A stretch of DNA of 6,559 nt from Fischerella sp. (GTDB lineage Bacteria > Cyanobacteriota > Cyanobacteriia > Cyanobacteriales > Nostocaceae). A program made the position numbers and the translations under genes. The stretch is from positions 1 through 6,559 of the forward strand of contig JANZYY010000289.1 of assembly GCA_026419705.1 (NCBI GenBank), written 5' to 3'. Shown in pieces: positions 5,638 to 6,559 of the stretch. Each line of letters opens with the position of its first letter. The first letter of the stretch is position 1. The notes below the pieces were generated by a model. It was not told the DNA's origin and ran no database searches. It worked only from the letters and a program-made list of their open reading frames with translations.

Positions 5638-5644
5638 CAGGTCT

Positions 5645-5724
5645 TATGCTAGGGGTGCCTGCATATAGGCTGAGATTAGACCCTTAGAACCTGAATCCGG
5701 GTAATACCGGCGAAGGGAAGCTGT
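5645..5724 (+). promoter_or_regulatory. TPP riboswitch (THI element) controlling thiC
   Basis: All conserved parts of the TPP aptamer are visible: AGGGGTGCC (5651-5659), a P3-type stem GCCT/AGGC (5657-5660 and 5667-5670), CTGAGA (5670-5675) that binds the pyrimidine ring, ACCCTTAGAACCTGA (5680-5694), a CCGG-GTAATA-CCGG stem, and GCGAAGGGAAG (5710-5720) that closes on the pyrophosphate side. The P1 stem is GCT (5648-5650) with AGC (5719-5721). Known: the aptamer binds thiamin pyrophosphate and represses thiamin synthesis genes. Only 22 nt separate P1 from the ATG and no hairpin with a U tract fits there, so I infer control of ribosome access to the GAGG at 5730-5733 rather than transcription termination. 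No perfect anti-Shine-Dalgarno segment was found by eye; ACCT at 5689-5692 could pair with AGGT at 5731-5734. Confidence 0.96.
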
Positions 5725-5729
5725 TTATA

Positions 5730-5733
5730 GAGG
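5730..5733 (+). promoter_or_regulatory. thiC: thiC ribosome binding site
   Basis: GAGG within TAGAGGTAAAG lies 10 nt before the ATG at 5744 and 8 nt after the end of the aptamer's P1 stem. It is the likely target of the riboswitch's on/off control. Confidence 0.6.
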
Positions 5734-5743
5734 TAAAGCAAAT

Positions 5744-6559
5744 ATGCGAACAGAATGGGTCGCCAAGCGGCGTGGGCTGAGCAATGTTACTCAAATGTAC
5801 TATGCTCGTCAGGGTATCATTACCGAAGAAATGCACTACGTCGCCCAGCGGGAAAATCTCCCCGTCGAGTTAATCAGAGATGAAGTAGCACGGGGACGAA
5901 TGATTATTCCTGCGAATATCAATCACACTAACTTGGAGCCAATGTGTATTGGCATTGCCTCTAAGTGTAAAGTAAATGCCAACATTGGTGCTTCTCCCAA
6001 CTCTTCTGATATCAATGAAGAACTGGAAAAGCTAAGACTGGCAGTAAAATATGGTGCTGATACCGTCATGGATTTATCTACTGGCGGCGGTAATTTAGAC
6101 GAGATTCGCACCGCCATCATCAAAGCTTCGCCCGTTCCCATTGGCACAGTGCCAGTTTACCAAGCTTTAGAAAGCGTTCATGGTAGAGTTGAAAATCTCA
6201 CTCCTGATGATTTTCTCCACGTGATAGAGAAACACGCCCAGCAAGGGGTAGATTACATGACTATCCACGCCGGGATTTTGATTGAATATTTGCCCTTAGT
6301 CAGAAACCGTCTGACTGGCATCGTCTCTCGTGGTGGTGGTATTCTCGCAAAGTGGATGCTACATCACCACAAACAAAACCCACTTTACACTCACTTCCGT
6401 GACATCATCGAAATTTTCAAGAAATATGATGTCTCATTTAGCTTAGGTGACTCCTTGCGTCCTGGTTGTACCCATGATGCATCCGATCAAGCGCAGTTAG
6501 CCGAACTCAAAACCCTCGGACAATTGACCCGCAAAGCTTGGGAGCATGACGTACAGGTG
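5744..6559 (+). CDS. thiC: Phosphomethylpyrimidine synthase ThiC, 3'-truncated by window edge
   Basis: 272 codons are open from ATG 5744 to the window end, with no stop. The translation begins MRTEWVAKRRGLSNVTQM and follows short-form bacterial ThiC throughout: RGRMIIPANINH; CIGIASKCKVNANIGASPNSS; MDLSTGGG at 109-116; HAGI; SRGGG at 195-199; and SLGDSLRPG at 233-241. Known: ThiC is a radical SAM enzyme that converts 5-aminoimidazole ribotide into 4-amino-5-hydroxymethyl-2-methylpyrimidine phosphate, the pyrimidine half of thiamin, in the cytosol. Short forms are about 450-460 residues, so roughly 40% is missing to the right, including the C-terminal Cys motif that binds the [4Fe-4S] cluster; activity of this copy therefore cannot be judged fully. 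The start agrees with the family N-terminus and with the GAGG site. Expression is expected to fall when TPP is plentiful. Confidence 0.97.
   Translation, partial: MRTEWVAKRRGLSNVTQMYYARQGIITEEMHYVAQRENLPVELIRDEVARGRMIIPANINHTNLEPMCIGIASKCKVNANIGASPNSSDINEELEKLRLAVKYGADTVMDLSTGGGNLDEIRTAIIKASPVPIGTVPVYQALESVHGRVENLTPDDFLHVIEKHAQQGVDYMTIHAGILIEYLPLVRNRLTGIVSRGGGILAKWMLHHHKQNPLYTHFRDIIEIFKKYDVSFSLGDSLRPGCTHDASDQAQLAELKTLGQLTRKAWEHDVQV

Noticed and set aside
5590..5640. NtcA box (GTA-N8-TAC) before thiC
   Set aside because: No properly spaced GTA and TAC at the expected distance from the -10 element.

Overview
The window looks like chromosomal DNA of a filamentous, probably heterocyst-forming (Nostocales-type) cyanobacterium. 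Six copies of the palindrome GCGATCGC (HIP1) occur in 6.5 kb, at 260, 2328, 2712, 4186, 5537 and 5562. Base composition is moderately AT-rich, the intergenic gaps are long and full of small inverted repeats, and the proteins are of types common in cyanobacteria. Species cannot be fixed from the sequence alone.

Layout, all genes on the + strand: (1) 2-1186, the 3' part of a FAD-dependent oxidoreductase/monooxygenase whose N-terminal nucleotide-binding motif lies left of the window. (2) 1304-3766, a large PhoD-like metallophosphatase without a signal peptide, preceded by a good sigma70-type promoter (TTGACA-16-TATACT). (3) 3767-4273, a gap with a long imperfect hairpin (3809-3876) and a start-less open frame of about 75 codons (4018-4245) that reads like a decayed gene. 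(4) 4274-4675, a stand-alone FAS1 (fasciclin) domain protein. (5) 4676-5137, a gap with two hairpins and degenerate octamer repeats. (6) 5138-5488, a small membrane protein of unknown function with about three membrane segments. (7) 5489-5743, a pair of HIP1 palindromes, an extended -10 promoter and a clear TPP riboswitch. (8) 5744-6559, the first 272 codons of thiC, cut by the right edge.

The genes do not form an obvious pathway. Most are separated by 117-507 bp with their own signals, so they look like single transcription units. The one clear regulatory circuit is TPP riboswitch to thiC: thiamin pyrophosphate should shut down synthesis of the HMP-P pyrimidine precursor. The aptamer ends only about 22 nt before the thiC ATG, which favours control of translation initiation over a terminator.

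I see no CRISPR array, transposase, prophage, tRNA or rRNA, and no convincing new multi-gene system. The points most worth a second look are the possible decayed gene at 4018-4245, the repeat-derived hairpins in the gaps, and the cytosolic PhoD-like protein with an extra C-terminal region.
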